Assembly (NCBI GenBank): GCA_023300255.1
Contig: JALZWC010000284.1
Span: 1 to 7,184, forward strand
Origin: Saprospiraceae bacterium
Lineage (GTDB): Bacteria > Bacteroidota > Bacteroidia > Chitinophagales > Saprospiraceae
Length of the DNA: 7,184 nt
Direction of reading: 5' to 3'
Positions within the stretch are counted from its first letter, which is position 1; every line of letters starts with the position of its first letter. The translations under genes were made by a program, and so were the position numbers. Positions 6,601 to 7,184 of this stretch are shown piece after piece. The notes beneath the pieces were generated by a model. The model saw nothing but the letters and a program-made list of their open reading frames with translations. It did not search any database and was not told the origin of the DNA.

Positions 6601-7091
6601 TAAAGCCCTACGAGGCCAACCAAAATACACAAGGGCTTTTAGCAGGTTATATAGAAACCCTTCATGGAGGCAATAAACAAAGAGGGCAAGATCTGTTCTA
6701 TCAACATGCAGAAGCGCAATGTATCCGTTGTCATACGATATGGGAATGGGGCGGTGATGCCGGTCCCGTGTTAGAAGGTATTGGTGCTAAACGAAGTCCA
6801 GAGGAATTACTCATCTCTATCATTGAACCTAGTGAAGTACTGTCACTTGGCTATGGTGTTGTTACACTCACATTGAAAGATGGGGAAACTTTAGCGGGTA
6901 TTGTACAAGATGAAACTCCAGAGCATATTACCTTAAAGATTGGAAAAGAAGCTACTAAAGCAATTGATATATCATCTATTAAAGAGCGAGAAAACATTCC
7001 TTCTAGTATGCCAGGAGTAAAGGAGATTCTTAGCAAAAAGGAAATTCGAGATATGGTTACTTTTCTGGTTTCTTTGAAGGATGAACATTGA
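3657..7091 (+). CDS. PVC-type haem-binding CxxCH lipoprotein: dehydrogenase-like propeller, HEAT repeats, cytochrome c domain
   Basis: A 1144-residue envelope lipoprotein. Residues 1-24 are a lipoprotein signal with lipobox LIQC (Cys24 is the lipid site). Residues about 60-482 resemble soluble PQQ-dependent sugar dehydrogenases and the 'membrane-bound dehydrogenase' domain of planctomycetes: AHGMSGAIVGPDGRLWWGIGD (242-262), GLRNTHEF (299-306) and GLDWGPDGALYFGDW (450-464). His243 and Arg301-Asn302 align by motif with the PQQ-site residues of those enzymes, which is inference. EF-hand-like loops lie at 145-153, 169-177 and 217-225. Residues about 505-985 are alpha-helical HEAT-type repeats (for example PEIQAQAAKLIGDI, LRVQFFAAEALGRT, VRVRALQTLGSL). 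The C-terminal haem domain carries CIRCH (Cys1022, Cys1025, His1026), with SSMPG (Met1118) as likely sixth ligand, and ends in a helix TFLVSL. Likely role: oxidise an alcohol or sugar and pass electrons to its own haem; the substrate is unknown. Length and domain order are normal for the family. The start follows an A-rich leader with no Shine-Dalgarno site. Confidence 0.9.
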   Translation: MRKTKNTSLFLFFLLITSFCLIQCASEETGPIYPEKIIQLQPEKAAALSKQIRKEVAAKVIDGLELSLWASDSLVTDPVAISMDPSGGIYYTSGTRLEHSEFDIRGFKDWMTASISFQSVEDRRAFLRETLAIEKSEENTKVIEDLNKDGSHDWRDLLIEKETIWRVSDQSGDGIADQSQLYIEDFNEEITDLANGIEYHDGEVFIAVGPDLWRTKDVDGDGIADQKESISHGYAVHIGFGAHGMSGAIVGPDGRLWWGIGDIGMNVVDKDGKNWKYPNQGVIVRSELDGSNFEVFAAGLRNTHEFVFDQYGNLITEDNDGDHEGERERLVYITEGSDSGWRSNWQYGKYTDPDNNAYKVWMDEKLSLPRWEGQAAYITPPIQNYVNGPTGMIYNPGTALSERWANHFFIAEFRGSPSNSPIHAFTLKPKGASFELATTTEVVSGLLPTGLDWGPDGALYFGDWIEGWGVKEAGRIWKLDVSDRANSAIRKETKKLIQTDFITKELTELSSLLAHRDMRIRQKSQFELVKREAEGWAVLKTKASQASTNEVEQLSRIHGLWGMGQLARKEGSYGKEFVSYLSDNDPEIQAQAAKLIGDIRYKGASDELKKLLSHSSLRVQFFAAEALGRTADSSAVDEIIKLLAKNNDADAWLRHGGILALSRIGQIAPLIALKNHPSIALRTAAVVALRRLKHPSIALFLADESEYIVAEVARAINDDYSIPDALPTLAMLLNTTSFSSEPIIRRAINANLRVGKEANINNLVSYATKKSAPAILRAEALETLRSWSNPSVLDRVDGRKRSFNKRTAAPTKKALTGVMASLIADKEPSVQIAALKVVSNLQLEEFVKNTFTVMKGAKQADVRVRALQTLGSLKSHDMQGPLEVALADSDDKVRSTALSLLSKADIPEKNAVTLFANILKKGTISEQQATYEALSKLKGTEAIALLDQQVDQLNAGTLSKETRLDLLEAVHINKTSSLLEKIKPYEANQNTQGLLAGYIETLHGGNKQRGQDLFYQHAEAQCIRCHTIWEWGGDAGPVLEGIGAKRSPEELLISIIEPSEVLSLGYGVVTLTLKDGETLAGIVQDETPEHITLKIGKEATKAIDISSIKERENIPSSMPGVKEILSKKEIRDMVTFLVSLKDEH

Positions 7092-7184
7092 CTTTATCGA
7101 CAGCCTCAATCACTTACCACATATAAACACATAAGAGCGTGCCCAAGTGTTTTAAATAACCATATAGATTCATAGGTCATATAT
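7092..7184. other. 3' tail after the haem lipoprotein gene, with a weak hairpin
   Basis: AAACAC (7125-7130) can pair with GTGTTT (7147-7152) around a 16-base loop, followed by TAAAT. This is too weak to call a terminator. Nothing else is recognisable before the window ends. Confidence 0.3.

Overview
This window looks like a piece of Bacteroidota chromosome, most plausibly from the Saprospiria/Cytophagia side, though I cannot fix the lineage. The reasons are an AT-rich sequence, an outer-membrane receptor with the Bacteroidota carboxypeptidase-like N-terminal domain plus plug plus barrel layout, A-rich leaders in place of clear Shine-Dalgarno sites, and a perfect Bacteroidota-type -7 promoter box (TAnnTTTG) ahead of the first gene. 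All three genes read left to right on the + strand and appear intact.

Layout. Positions 1-636 contain no gene but are rich in inverted repeats: a 162-base near-perfect hairpin at the left edge, a 16-bp palindrome, a second nested inverted repeat (276-421) whose core is a set of 8-bp GATTGTRT units in both orientations, a partial copy of that element's right end (500-520), a small hairpin, and then the promoter. Positions 637-3006 encode a 789-residue outer-membrane beta-barrel receptor of the TonB-dependent/OMP_b-brl_3 type. The 242-base gap after it carries palindromes at the stop codon and two mutually exclusive hairpins. Positions 3249-3611 encode a four-helix DoxX-like membrane protein. 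After 45 bases comes a 1144-residue lipoprotein (3657-7091) that joins a PQQ-dehydrogenase-like beta-propeller, a long HEAT-repeat region and a C-terminal c-type haem domain (CxxCH). The last 93 bases show only a weak hairpin.

How the genes may work together. The receptor has its own promoter. The DoxX-like gene and the haem lipoprotein are close enough to be one transcript. A reasonable but unproven reading is an envelope-level oxidation unit: the lipoprotein would oxidise a sugar or alcohol and pass electrons to its own haem. No substrate can be named from the sequence. The protein-coding genes belong to known families. The least explained part of the window is the inverted-repeat cluster in 1-636, where the base changes between the arms of the first hairpin all keep RNA pairing on the + strand.
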